Shown: piece by piece, positions 8,254-16,895 of the stretch
Layout of the letters: each line of letters starts with the position of its first letter
How positions within the stretch are numbered: the first letter of the stretch is position 1
From: an uncultured Pontibacter sp.
GTDB taxonomy: Bacteria; Bacteroidota; Bacteroidia; Cytophagales; Hymenobacteraceae
NCBI RefSeq assembly: GCF_947492645.1
Contig: NZ_CANLMZ010000008.1
Location: 248,001-312,000, forward strand
Reading direction: 5' to 3'
Length of the DNA: 64,000 nt
Position numbers and translations under genes: made by a program
Notes under the pieces: model-generated
Database searches by the model: none
What the model was told of the DNA's origin: nothing
What the model saw: the letters and a program-made list of their open reading frames with translations, nothing else

Positions 8254-10506
8254 ATGGATTATATCAGCTTATTAAATGAGTCGCAACGCGCGGCGGTACT
8301 TCACACCGAAGGTCCGGCCATGATTATAGCGGGCGCTGGCTCTGGAAAAACAAGAGTTTTAACTTACCGGATCGCCCACCTGATTAGCCTGGGTGTAGAT
8401 CCGTTTAACATACTTGCCCTTACCTTTACCAACAAGGCAGCCAAAGAAATGCGCCACCGGATTGAGAAAGTAATTGGCAACGAGGCCAAGAATATCTGGA
8501 TGGGCACGTTCCACTCGGTGTTCTCGCGCATACTACGCGCCGAGGCTGAGAAAATTGGCTACCCGAAAAGCTTTACCATTTACGATACAGACGACTCCAG
8601 AACACTTATTCGCAATATTGTGAAGGAGATGAACCTGGACGATAAGTTGTACAAGCCAAATGTGGTGCTGGGCCGTATTTCTTCTGCTAAAAATAAACTT
8701 ATTTCTGTTAAACAGTACCTCAACGATGCTGTTATTCAGGCAGATGATGAGGCTGCCATGCGCCCTAAGATCGGCAAGATTTACGAAACCTATCAGAACC
8801 GCTGCTTTAAAGCAGGCGCCATGGACTTCGACGATCTGCTGTTTAACACCAACGTGCTCTTTAAAGACCACCCGGATGCGCTGAACAAGTACCAGAACAT
8901 CTTTAAGTTTGTGATGGTGGATGAGTACCAGGATACAAACTACTCGCAGTACCTAATCACGCGTAAACTGGCGGCTCAGAATAGAAATATAGTGGTTGTA
9001 GGCGATGATGCACAGTCTATCTACGCCTTTAGGGGTGCTGATATACAGAACATACTTAACTTTGAGCGCGACTACCCGGAGCTGCAGGTATTTAAGTTGG
9101 AGCAGAACTACCGCTCTACCAAAAACATTGTAAACGCAGCTAACTCGGTTATCAAAAACAATACGGCACAACTGCGTAAAGATGTTTTTACCGATAACGA
9201 GCAAGGCCCACTCATCGAGGTGATAAAGGCTAACTCGGATAACGAAGAGGGTAAACTGGTGGCCACGACCATTTTCGAAGAGAAAATGAACAACCACCTC
9301 TCCTACGACGATTTTGCCATACTTTACCGCACCAACGCACAATCCAGGGCCATGGAAGAAGCCCTGCGCCGGATGAACATCAAGTATAAAATCATTGGTG
9401 GCCTTTCGTTTTATCAGCGCAAAGAAATTAAAGACCTGATAGCTTACCTGCGCCTGACGGTAAACCCGAACGATGAGCAGGCGCTACGCCGTGTAATAAA
9501 CTACCCGAAACGGGGCATTGGCGAAACTACCGAGCAAAAACTTTTTGTAACTGCCAACGATATAAACCACAGCGTATGGGAAGTAGTGCAGAACGCCGGC
9601 CAGTTCTTAGGCAACCGTGTGGGCACAGCCATCGAGAACTTCTCGATCATGATAAAGGACTTTGCCCGCATTGCCCAGAACGTAGATGCCTTTGAAGTAG
9701 CCAAACACATAGCCAAACACTCCGGCATAGTAGATGACCTGTACCAGGATAAAACCGTGGAAGGCCTGGCCCGCTACGAAAACATACAAGAGCTCCTGAA
9801 CGGTATCAAAGAATATGTAGATGATCCGGAGAAGGAGGATAAGAGCCTGGACGCTTTCCTGCAGGACATTGCCCTGATTACAGATGCTGACACCAAAGCC
9901 GATGATGACGGTGAGTTTGTCACCCTGATGACCATTCACTCGGCCAAAGGGCTTGAGTTTAAGAACGTATTTATTGTGGGTATGGAAGAAAACCTCTTCC
10001 CGAGCCAGATGATGCTGAACTCGCGTGCCGATTTGGAGGAAGAGCGCCGCTTGTTTTATGTGGCCATTACCCGTGCCGAGAAAAAGCTATACTTAACCTA
10101 CGCCACCAGCCGTTACCAGTGGGGTAACCTAAGGGCCTGCGAAAAGAGTCGCTTTCTTGACGAGATTGATCCAAAGTACATTAACTTTAAGTATGGCGAT
10201 ACAGGTGCGGGCAGCGGAGGCAATGTTTTTGACAGGGTATTGCAGCGCAAAAGCAGTATTAGTAGCTTAGTGCAGCCACCAGCCCGAAAGCAGGTAGCCA
10301 CAGCCTACACACCATCCGCTGATTTTAAGCCAAGCGATACCTCTAACCTGGCTGCAGGTATGAAAGTAGAGCACCCTAAATTCGGTTTTGGCGTGGTAGC
10401 TAAAATGGACACACAAGGCAATAGCGTTAAAGCCATTATCAACTTTGATGAGGTTGGCGAAAAAACCCTGTTGCTAAGCTTTGCCAAGCTGCGCATTCAC
10501 GAGTAA
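8254..10506 (+). CDS. pcrA: UvrD/PcrA-type superfamily 1 DNA helicase
   Basis: 750 aa, full length for PcrA/UvrD. It unwinds DNA 3' to 5' in repair and replication restart and displaces RecA. The Q motif is near the N-terminus, Walker A GAGSGKT is at 27-33, then TFTNKAAKEM (motif Ia), VDEYQDTN (Walker B), GDDAQSIYAFRGA (motif III), and VTLMTIHSAKGLEF with FYVAITRA (motifs V/VI). The C-terminal 70 residues form the Tudor-like RNA-polymerase-binding element (VEHPKFGFGVV). It starts a run of same-strand genes with DUF4290 and murA, but the 148-nt gap with an inverted repeat suggests separate transcription. Confidence 0.95.
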   Translation: MDYISLLNESQRAAVLHTEGPAMIIAGAGSGKTRVLTYRIAHLISLGVDPFNILALTFTNKAAKEMRHRIEKVIGNEAKNIWMGTFHSVFSRILRAEAEKIGYPKSFTIYDTDDSRTLIRNIVKEMNLDDKLYKPNVVLGRISSAKNKLISVKQYLNDAVIQADDEAAMRPKIGKIYETYQNRCFKAGAMDFDDLLFNTNVLFKDHPDALNKYQNIFKFVMVDEYQDTNYSQYLITRKLAAQNRNIVVVGDDAQSIYAFRGADIQNILNFERDYPELQVFKLEQNYRSTKNIVNAANSVIKNNTAQLRKDVFTDNEQGPLIEVIKANSDNEEGKLVATTIFEEKMNNHLSYDDFAILYRTNAQSRAMEEALRRMNIKYKIIGGLSFYQRKEIKDLIAYLRLTVNPNDEQALRRVINYPKRGIGETTEQKLFVTANDINHSVWEVVQNAGQFLGNRVGTAIENFSIMIKDFARIAQNVDAFEVAKHIAKHSGIVDDLYQDKTVEGLARYENIQELLNGIKEYVDDPEKEDKSLDAFLQDIALITDADTKADDDGEFVTLMTIHSAKGLEFKNVFIVGMEENLFPSQMMLNSRADLEEERRLFYVAITRAEKKLYLTYATSRYQWGNLRACEKSRFLDEIDPKYINFKYGDTGAGSGGNVFDRVLQRKSSISSLVQPPARKQVATAYTPSADFKPSDTSNLAAGMKVEHPKFGFGVVAKMDTQGNSVKAIINFDEVGEKTLLLSFAKLRIHE

Positions 10507-10620
10507 TTAGGATGTGAGAATGATGAATTAATTAGACGGAATTAGTCTAAAGCATTATATTTCTATAACTTCTCATTCATAATCCGTAATTATTAATTCA
10601 TCATTGCATATAGTGCATAT
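10507..10620. repeat. Long imperfect intergenic inverted repeat (type B)
   Basis: The pcrA-DUF4290 spacer contains ATGATGAATTAATTAGACGGA on the left and a near-complement (TCCGTAATTATTAATTCATCAT) on the right. Together they could form a long AT-rich hairpin. The style resembles the spacers at 2913-3030 and 18343-18504, though the words differ. No protein is encoded. Confidence 0.45.
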
Positions 10621-10654
10621 ATATTTCTAATTTTGACTCTTTACACAAGATATA

Positions 10655-11323
10655 ATGGAAGCGAGTACCTCATTTAAACAAGACCTTTTGCTACGCGAGT
10701 ATGGCCGCAATGTGCAGGATCTGGTAAATTACATTTCAAAAGTAGAAGACCGTTCGGAACGCACGCGCCTGTCGCAGTTACTCATAAACCTGATGGCCAA
10801 GCTAAACCCGCAGCTGCGCGACACACAGGACTACCAGCAAAAGCTTTGGAACCACTTGTTTGTGATGTCAGGGTCTACGCTTGATGTGGATGCACCTTAC
10901 CCGCTTAGCGCGATGGAGTACCTGAACGACAAGCCACAGCGCATGGAGTATGCCACAGAAACGCCTGCTTTTAAGCACTACGGCACCAACGTGGAGCTGC
11001 TGATCGAGAAGGCAACAGAGCTGCAGGACGAGAAAGAACGCGAAGCTGCCATTGTCTCTATCGGTAAACTCATGAAAACCCTTTACCGGTCGTATAACAA
11101 AGACAGCATAACAGACGATGTTATACTGAACGATATCCGCCAGCTATCAAAGGGCAAACTGAACATGGACCTGCGTTATATCGAGAGCAACAACCTGTTC
11201 GAGTCGGTTGGCGGCGGCAGGCAGCAGCAGGATAACCAACAGCGCAGCCAGCAGCAAAACCGTGGCGGCGATAACCGCGGCCGCAAAAACCAAAGAACCT
11301 CCTCAAATCAAAGAAATAAATAG
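10655..11323 (+). CDS. DUF4290 family protein
   Basis: 222 aa. Residues 1-175 are mainly helical and match my memory of DUF4290 (LLREYGRNVQDLVNYI near the start; an LWNHLFVMS helix). The last 40 residues are a disordered, basic Gln/Asn/Arg/Gly tail (QQQNRGGDNRGR) that could bind nucleic acid. Function is unknown. It lies 5 nt upstream of murA on the same strand, so the two are almost certainly co-transcribed. Conserved pairing with murA would point to envelope or cell-cycle work, but that is inference. Confidence 0.85.
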   Translation: MEASTSFKQDLLLREYGRNVQDLVNYISKVEDRSERTRLSQLLINLMAKLNPQLRDTQDYQQKLWNHLFVMSGSTLDVDAPYPLSAMEYLNDKPQRMEYATETPAFKHYGTNVELLIEKATELQDEKEREAAIVSIGKLMKTLYRSYNKDSITDDVILNDIRQLSKGKLNMDLRYIESNNLFESVGGGRQQQDNQQRSQQQNRGGDNRGRKNQRTSSNQRNK

Positions 11324-11328
11324 TATAA

Positions 11329-12633
11329 ATGGCTTCATTCGAAGTAAAAGGCGGTACTAAGCTAAAAGGCGATATTTACCCACAGGGCGCAAAAAACGAA
11401 GCACTTCAGATTTTGTGCGCCGTATTGCTTACCTCCGAACCTGTTACCATCTCAAATATCCCTGATATCCGGGATGTAAATAAACTGATCGAGCTGCTGC
11501 AAGGCCTGGGTGTAAAAGTAGAACGCACCGCTCCGGATACGTGTATTTTTCAGGCAGATGATGTGAACCTGGATTACCTGGACACAGAAGCATTTGTGGA
11601 GCAAGGCCGTGCCATACGTGGCTCGGTTATGATTGTTGGCCCGATGCTGGCACGCTTTGGCAAAGCCAAGATGCCAAAACCGGGTGGCGATAAGATTGGC
11701 CGCCGCAGGCTAGACACTCACTTTATCGGCTTTGAGAAACTGGGCGCTACATTTGAGTATAGCTCCGAAGAAAGCTTTTACGGCGTACATGCTGACCGAC
11801 TGAAAGGTGCTTACATGCTTTTAGATGAAGCATCTGTAACGGGTACAGCCAACATATTAATGGCTGCCGTACTCGCCGAAGGAACTACCACCATTTACAA
11901 TGCAGCCTGCGAGCCCTATGTACAGCAGCTAAGCCGCATGCTTAACCGCATGGGTGCTAAAATAAGCGGTGTAGGTTCTAACTTATTGGTAATTGAGGGA
12001 GTCGAGAAGCTTGGCGGTACAGAACACCGCATGCTTCCGGATATGATCGAGATCGGTTCGTTTATCGGCCTTGCCGCCATGACAGGTTCTGAAATCACGA
12101 TTAAGGATTGCCAGATTGAACAGCTTGGCCTGATACCGGATACATTTAAGAGCCTGGGCATTAAGATGGAGTTCCGCGGAGATGATATACATATACCGGC
12201 ACAGGAAAACTATCAGGTAGAAACATACATTGATGGCAGTATACTTAACATTGCCGACCACACCTGGCCAGGCCTAACACCAGATTTGCTAAGTGTAGCG
12301 CTGGTAGTGGCTACGCAGGCAAAAGGCACGGTACTGGTACACCAGAAAATGTTCGAAAGCCGCCTGTTCTTTGTGGACAAGCTGATAGACATGGGTGCCC
12401 AGATTATACTCTGCGACCCGCACCGCGCTACTGTTATCGGCCTGAACAACCAAATGCCTTTACGCGGTATTCGTATGTCTTCGCCTGATATTCGTGCCGG
12501 CGTTGCCCTGCTTATCGCAGCAATCTCTGCCGAAGGCACCAGCATCATCGACAACATTGAGCAGATAGACCGCGGCTACCAAAACATTGACGGCCGCTTG
12601 AACGCCATCGGAGCACAAATCAGACGAATCTAA
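11329..12633 (+). CDS. murA: UDP-N-acetylglucosamine 1-carboxyvinyltransferase
   Basis: 434 aa. It transfers enolpyruvate from PEP to UDP-GlcNAc, the first committed step of peptidoglycan synthesis. The catalytic pair K22-N23 (QGAKNEAL) is present, and the two-fold alpha/beta barrel is complete. The loop that normally carries the fosfomycin-reactive cysteine (Cys115 in E. coli) reads PGGDKIGRRRLDTH here, with Asp at position 121. The Cys-to-Asp change is known to leave the enzyme active but insensitive to fosfomycin in mycobacteria and chlamydiae. It starts 5 nt after DUF4290 and ends in a terminator at 12661-12688. Confidence 0.96.
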   Translation: MASFEVKGGTKLKGDIYPQGAKNEALQILCAVLLTSEPVTISNIPDIRDVNKLIELLQGLGVKVERTAPDTCIFQADDVNLDYLDTEAFVEQGRAIRGSVMIVGPMLARFGKAKMPKPGGDKIGRRRLDTHFIGFEKLGATFEYSSEESFYGVHADRLKGAYMLLDEASVTGTANILMAAVLAEGTTTIYNAACEPYVQQLSRMLNRMGAKISGVGSNLLVIEGVEKLGGTEHRMLPDMIEIGSFIGLAAMTGSEITIKDCQIEQLGLIPDTFKSLGIKMEFRGDDIHIPAQENYQVETYIDGSILNIADHTWPGLTPDLLSVALVVATQAKGTVLVHQKMFESRLFFVDKLIDMGAQIILCDPHRATVIGLNNQMPLRGIRMSSPDIRAGVALLIAAISAEGTSIIDNIEQIDRGYQNIDGRLNAIGAQIRRI

Positions 12634-12660
12634 AGTATAAAATCATACTTGCTGATATGA

Positions 12661-12688
12661 AAGAGCACCTGCTAAGGGTGCTCTTTTT
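12661..12688 (+). terminator. Terminator of DUF4290-murA
   Basis: 9-bp stem AAGAGCACC (12661-12669) with GGTGCTCTT (12677-12685), followed by T residues. It is preceded by AAAGTATAAA at the murA stop. Confidence 0.85.
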
Positions 12689-12785
12689 GCTTATGGTTGC
12701 TAACTAAAAATACTATATTTGAGGAATTGGTAAGTTTAAAGGAAGTTTTACAACTACATGTAAGTGCAGAAAAGCGTAGGTTTTC

Positions 12786-12801
12786 GTTTAGCTGCTAGTT
12801 A
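12786..12801 (+). repeat. 16-nt word shared by two accessory loci, copy 1
   Basis: GTTTAGCTGCTAGTTA occurs here, 61 nt before the HEPN-like start, and identically at 38831-38846, 16 nt before another atypical gene. The core TAGCTGCTA is near-palindromic. It may be a remnant of a cassette boundary. Confidence 0.6.
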
Positions 12802-12861
12802 TGTGTCATGCTTAGGCGACCGTGTTACATCATATTGCCTGCAAAAAACAATAGAAAAACC

Positions 12862-13653
12862 ATGGACAAAGTTTTAATTAAGCCAGATAAAGCAATAAAA
12901 GTTTCGCAAGATGTTCTCAATGTGTTAGACAATGCAACAGGAACACCGACATCTGAAATGATTGACCTTGTAAAAGACAAGGACTTTAACTTAGCTTATC
13001 TTCGGGATGAATTCGGACATTTAATTTCTGGGCTTTCTTTCTCTCTTGACAACCGAATTTTTATTGGCATTACTCCAAGCCCTATTGACATTTACTTTGG
13101 CATTGCTTACACCTTCCTTGTTAAAAACAACAGAATTTTAGAAGAAATTAAAAAGCAGAAAGAAGACCCTAATCTTCAATGTGTGTTGCTTGCCGATAAC
13201 AAGTTTAATTCCTTTTTGCAGTATCGTATTTCTTGCATCATCATGCTTCACTCAACATTAGAAGCATTTATTAATAGTATTGTTCCCGACACAAGTTACT
13301 CTTATCCAAAAGTTGTTAAGGAACATGGACAAAAAATTACCAAGCACCTATCAAAAGAAGAAGTTGAGCGGCTAAACTTTTCAGAAAAATTTAAAGATGT
13401 AGTTAAGCATATTACACAGTTAGATTTTGCAACAACAAATCAAAATCTATACATCAGCATTAATAAGTTGAATAATCTAAGATGCGACCTGATACATTTG
13501 AAAACAATGAAGGACGGCAAGAAAGAAAATCACATCCAAGTTTATGTGCAAATTATCAAAGCTGACTTAGACAAATACACAGCCGATGTGAAAGCGTATA
13601 TTAACACAATCAGACCAGGCACAATTCAGTTTACAAATAAAGAATTGAGCTAA
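12862..13653 (+). CDS. HEPN-like accessory protein, putative ribonuclease
   Basis: I start at ATG 12862 (263 aa); the upstream in-frame ATG at 12808 adds a poor N-terminus. The family is not recognised with certainty. The second half is helical and has a HEPN-type pair: helix YRISCIIMLHSTLEAFIN (about 121-138), then NLRCDLIHLK containing an Rx4H motif (R207, H212). That motif is the catalytic signature of HEPN RNases in toxins and defence systems. The DNA is much richer in AT (ttt, aaa, att codons) than the neighbours and lacks the AAGTATA word, suggesting acquisition. No clear antitoxin adjoins it. The 16-nt word at 12786-12801 recurs upstream of the unknown gene at 38862. Confidence 0.6.
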   Translation: MDKVLIKPDKAIKVSQDVLNVLDNATGTPTSEMIDLVKDKDFNLAYLRDEFGHLISGLSFSLDNRIFIGITPSPIDIYFGIAYTFLVKNNRILEEIKKQKEDPNLQCVLLADNKFNSFLQYRISCIIMLHSTLEAFINSIVPDTSYSYPKVVKEHGQKITKHLSKEEVERLNFSEKFKDVVKHITQLDFATTNQNLYISINKLNNLRCDLIHLKTMKDGKKENHIQVYVQIIKADLDKYTADVKAYINTIRPGTIQFTNKELS

Positions 13654-13859
13654 TATGCAAAGAAACAGCTTCGTGGCGTAAGTAACACGATCGCTTAATA
13701 AGGGCTTAAACGAAACGGCGGGTAAGGTGCTTAATCAAACAGTAATGCATTTAAATAACTTTGGATCAGGACGAAAGCTTTGTGCTACTCTGCTGCCACT
13801 TTATAAAGCCCCGATCCGTTAGCACACTCTCAAAACGAAAAATAAAATACAACAGCACT

Positions 13860-14201
13860 ATGTCAGAAGAAATGAAACAATGCCCAAAATGTAGTTCGCC
13901 TTACGGTTACGCAATGGATGAAAATACCTACGCTTGCCCTGAATGTGGAAACGAATGGAACCCAAATGAAGTTGAAGAAGAGGCAGGGCTGAAAGTAATA
14001 GATGCTAACGGGAATCAGCTTCAGGATGGAGACTCTGTTGTTGTAGTCAAAGATTTACCTGTAAAAGGCGCTCCAAAACCAGTTAAGGCAGGCACAAAAG
14101 TAAAAAACATCCGATTAACGGATGGAGACCATAACATTGACTGCAAAATCGATGGCTTCGGTTCCATGGCCCTCAAGTCGGAGTTTGTGAGAAAAGCATA
14201 A
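13860..14201 (+). CDS. yjdM: PhnA/YjdM family zinc-ribbon protein
   Basis: 113 aa from ATG 13860. The longer frame from 13761 carries 33 extra residues without family resemblance. The N-terminal zinc ribbon has CPKC at residues 8-11 and CPEC near 27-30. The C-terminal SH3-like PhnA domain has [15 protein letters not shown] and [18 protein letters not shown]. Family members were once called alkylphosphonate uptake proteins, but no phosphonate genes are here and the cellular role is unsettled. It sits between the HEPN-like and HipA-like genes with spacers of about 200 nt, so probably its own unit. Confidence 0.88.
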   Translation: MSEEMKQCPKCSSPYGYAMDENTYACPECGNEWNPNEVEEEAGLKVIDANGNQLQDGDSVVVVKDLPVKGAPKPVKAGTKVKNIRLTDGDHNIDCKIDGFGSMALKSEFVRKA

Positions 14202-14382
14202 AAAACTTTTAACGCATTAAAGCCTTTTAACAACAGCGGGTATGTGGCAATAACGGCAAGGTGAAGATAAAAAGGAAAGTACTTAAAACAACCTCATGCG
14301 AAGCAAACATAGAAGTATTGTAGTTTACCTTCTACACCCTATACCTTAGCGCCAATTAGGGCAAATTCCGTATTACCTATTT

Positions 14383-15171
14383 ATGAAATATACTTCCCCC
14401 GAACTCAGGACCGTAGATGTAACACGGTACGTTACGCCTTTACGCGAGGGCGGTTCGCTTCCAGCCATAGTAGAGGCCGACGACGAGTTTCTGTACGTCC
14501 TAAAATTCAGAGGCGCCGGCCAGGGCATCAAAGCTTTGATTGCAGAGCTTATCTCCGGCGAAATTGCCCGCCTGCTTGGCTTCAGGGTGCCCGAAATTGT
14601 TTTTGTAAACTTGGATGAAGCCTTCGGCCGCACCGAGCCCGACGAAGAGATACAAGACCTGCTACGTGCCAGCGAAGGCCTTAACCTGGCGCTTCATTAT
14701 CTTTCCAAAGCTATCACATTTGATGCTTTAGTTAACAGCGTAGATGCCAAACTTGCCTCGCAAATAGTATGGCTTGATGGCCTGATTATGAACGTAGACC
14801 GTACGCCCCGCAATACCAATATGCTGATGTGGAAGAAAGAGCTATGGCTGATTGACCATGGTGCCTCCTTATACTTCCACCACAACTGGGACAACTGGAA
14901 AGAGCAGGCAAAACGCCCCTTCTCACAGATAAAGGACCATGTGTTACTGCCAAAAGCCACAGAGCTGGAAGCTGTGAATACAGCGTTTAAAGCTATACTT
15001 ACCCCAGAACGCATTCAGGCTATTGTAGCACTAATCCCGGATGAGTGGTTGACAGGCGGTGACTCTCCGTTTGCTTCTGCCGACGAACACAGGCAAGCCT
15101 ATGCCTCCTTTTTAGAGAACAGAGTTGCTAATTCAGAGATATTCGTGAAAGGGGCGCAGGATGCAAGATAA
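14383..15171 (+). CDS. HipA-like kinase domain protein
   Basis: 262 aa, about 60% of HipA length, lacking the HipA N-terminal subdomain. Kinase landmarks are visible: the ATP lysine in YVLKFRG (K41), a catalytic segment NVDRTPRNTN (D139, N144) and the metal-binding IDHG (D158). I infer a Ser/Thr-type kinase related to HipA, as in the bacterial HipA-like family that occurs without HipB. No HTH antitoxin lies next to it. Instead the stop overlaps the start of a DUF3037 gene by 11 nt, implying translational coupling. Known HipA toxins phosphorylate glutamyl-tRNA synthetase; this protein's target is unknown. Confidence 0.8.
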   Translation: MKYTSPELRTVDVTRYVTPLREGGSLPAIVEADDEFLYVLKFRGAGQGIKALIAELISGEIARLLGFRVPEIVFVNLDEAFGRTEPDEEIQDLLRASEGLNLALHYLSKAITFDALVNSVDAKLASQIVWLDGLIMNVDRTPRNTNMLMWKKELWLIDHGASLYFHHNWDNWKEQAKRPFSQIKDHVLLPKATELEAVNTAFKAILTPERIQAIVALIPDEWLTGGDSPFASADEHRQAYASFLENRVANSEIFVKGAQDAR

Positions 15172-15544
15172 GCACTTATTTGAGTACGCTGTGATACGCG
15201 TAGTGCCTCGGGTAGAGCGTGAGGAGTTCATGAATGTTGGCGTTATACTTTACTGCCGTGGCCTTGGCTTTCTGCAAACTGTATATAACCTGAACGAAGA
15301 ACGGCTACAGGCTTTTTGTAAGGAGCTGGATGTAGCAGAGCTACAGGAAAGGCTGCAGGCGTTTGAGCGCATCTGCAAGGGCCGCTCAGAAGGCGGTCCG
15401 ATTGGGCAAATGTCTATCTCGGAGCGGTTCAGATGGCTGACGGCTGCACGCAGCACCATCGTACAAACTTCGGCTGTGCACCCTGGCCTCTGCACCAATG
15501 CGCAGGAAATGCTGGATCACTTACACCGCCAATTGGTACTTTGA
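15161..15544 (+). CDS. DUF3037 domain protein, partner of the HipA-like kinase
   Basis: 127 aa, soluble. It has the DUF3037 opening YAVIRVVPRVEREEFMNVGVILYC and a helical remainder ending in LHRQLVL. Function is unknown. The ATG lies inside the last codons of the kinase gene (overlap 15161-15171), so the two products are probably made in fixed ratio and may form a complex. I recall the same pairing in other bacteria, which makes this a conserved two-gene module rather than chance. It could be the regulator or substrate of the kinase. The repeat element at 15554 begins 10 nt after its stop. Confidence 0.85.
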   Translation: MQDKHLFEYAVIRVVPRVEREEFMNVGVILYCRGLGFLQTVYNLNEERLQAFCKELDVAELQERLQAFERICKGRSEGGPIGQMSISERFRWLTAARSTIVQTSAVHPGLCTNAQEMLDHLHRQLVL

Positions 15545-15553
15545 TCTCTTTTT

Positions 15554-15820
15554 TGCAGCGCCGGGTCCAACCACCCCTAACCCCTCCTTGTTTAAGGCGG
15601 GGAATTCTGCTATTACTTTAGCTTAAGTATAGGCTAAGTGGCTTCTGCTTAATCTCCTTTTTACCAAGATCCTTTCAGGATGACAAAAAGTAATAACTTA
15701 AACTATGGTGACGGAACTGTAATCAGTAGGTAAAATTCCCTGCCTTGGACTAGTAAAAACGAGAGTTTGAAACTAGCGAGCAGAGTTCTGTGGGGCCAGG
15801 GGTGGTTGGCCGGTGCTGCA
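15554..15820 (+). repeat. MITE-like element, copy 1
   Basis: About 267 bp with imperfect terminal inverted repeats. The left end is TGCAGCGCCGG plus CCAACCACCCCTAACCCCTC (15567-15586). The right end is GGGGCCAGGGGTGGTTGG plus CCGGTGCTGCA (to 15820). Inside, GCTTAAGTATA, GGATGACAAAAAG and ACGAGAGTTTGAAACTAGCGAGCAGA recur in copy 2 (16896-17114) in the same order and orientation. It has no coding capacity. It fills most of the 403-nt gap between DUF3037 and menB; 15821-15947 holds nothing else that I can name. Confidence 0.7.
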
Positions 15821-15947
15821 GGTAATCATGTTCATTACGATATTCAAGTTCTAATTATGATGGTGCCGGACCTACCGCTGCAACCTTAAACTAAAATCCA
15901 TTTGAGGCAAAGCACAGAAAAGGCTAAATTGCATCAAATATAAAGTT

Positions 15948-16790
15948 ATGAGCAAAGCAAATTGGAAAACCGTTAAGGAATACGAGGATATAACCTATAA
16001 AAAAGCAGACGGCGTTGCCCGAATCGCTTTTAACCGACCTAACGTACGCAACGCGTTCAGGCCTAAAACTGTATTTGAGCTTTTTGATGCGTTTCTGGAT
16101 GCCCGCGAAGACACTTCTATTGGCGTAGTATTGCTATCTGCGGAAGGCCCATCTACAAAAGATGGCGTGTACTCTTTCTGTAGTGGCGGCGACCAGAACG
16201 CACGAGGGTTTCAGGGGTATGTAGATGAGTCTGGTATACCTCGCCTGAACATACTGGAAGTACAGCGCCTGATCCGCTTTATGCCAAAGGTGGTGATAGC
16301 CGTAGTACCAGGCTGGGCAGTAGGCGGCGGACACAGCTTGCATGTAGTTTGCGACCTGACACTTGCCAGCAAAGAGCACGCAATCTTTAAACAGACTGAT
16401 GCTGATGTTACCAGCTTCGATGGTGGCTATGGCTCTGCTTACCTGGCTAAAATGGTAGGTCAAAAACGTGCCCGAGAGATCTTCTTCCTGGGTAGAAACT
16501 ACTCGGCACAGGAGGCTTATGACATGGGCATGGTAAACGCTGTGATTCCACACGATGAGTTAGAAGATACTGCCTACGATTGGGCACAGGAAATACTGGC
16601 AAAGTCACCGACTTCTATTAAGATGCTCAAGTTCGCTTTTAACGCAACTGACGATGGCATGGTAGGCCAACAGGTATTTGCCGGCGAAGCCACCCGCCTT
16701 GCCTACATGACCGAAGAAGCCAAAGAAGGCAGAAACGCTTTCCTGGAGAAGCGCAAGCCAAACTTTAAGGATATACCCTGGATTTCGTAA
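15948..16790 (+). CDS. menB: 1,4-dihydroxy-2-naphthoyl-CoA synthase
   Basis: 280 aa crotonase-fold enzyme that closes the second ring of the menaquinone head group. Diagnostic stretches are FCSGGDQ (oxyanion hole, about residues 78-84), VGGGHSLHVVCDL, and KQTDADVTSFDGGYGSAYL, which carries the MenB-specific Asp and Tyr. The C-terminal ends in PNFKDIPWIS. Other men genes are absent, so it is an isolated locus. It is bracketed by two same-orientation copies of a MITE-like repeat and ends in a long palindromic terminator. Confidence 0.97.
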   Translation: MSKANWKTVKEYEDITYKKADGVARIAFNRPNVRNAFRPKTVFELFDAFLDAREDTSIGVVLLSAEGPSTKDGVYSFCSGGDQNARGFQGYVDESGIPRLNILEVQRLIRFMPKVVIAVVPGWAVGGGHSLHVVCDLTLASKEHAIFKQTDADVTSFDGGYGSAYLAKMVGQKRAREIFFLGRNYSAQEAYDMGMVNAVIPHDELEDTAYDWAQEILAKSPTSIKMLKFAFNATDDGMVGQQVFAGEATRLAYMTEEAKEGRNAFLEKRKPNFKDIPWIS

Positions 16791-16794
16791 CAGA

Positions 16795-16861
16795 AGTATA
16801 AAGTATAAAACAAAGGCCTGCTGCAGCACATGTAGCAGGCCTTTGTTTTATACTTTATACT
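16795..16861. terminator. Terminator after menB, perfect 28-bp inverted repeat
   Basis: Arms 16795-16822 and 16834-16861 match perfectly around an 11-nt loop. The outer 13 bp on each side are two overlapping copies of the AGTATAAA word, the inner part is CAAAGGCCTGCT. It can work in both directions. Confidence 0.9.
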
Positions 16862-16895
16862 CTCTAGAATGCAAGATGTGGAGCCTGCCTTTTCT

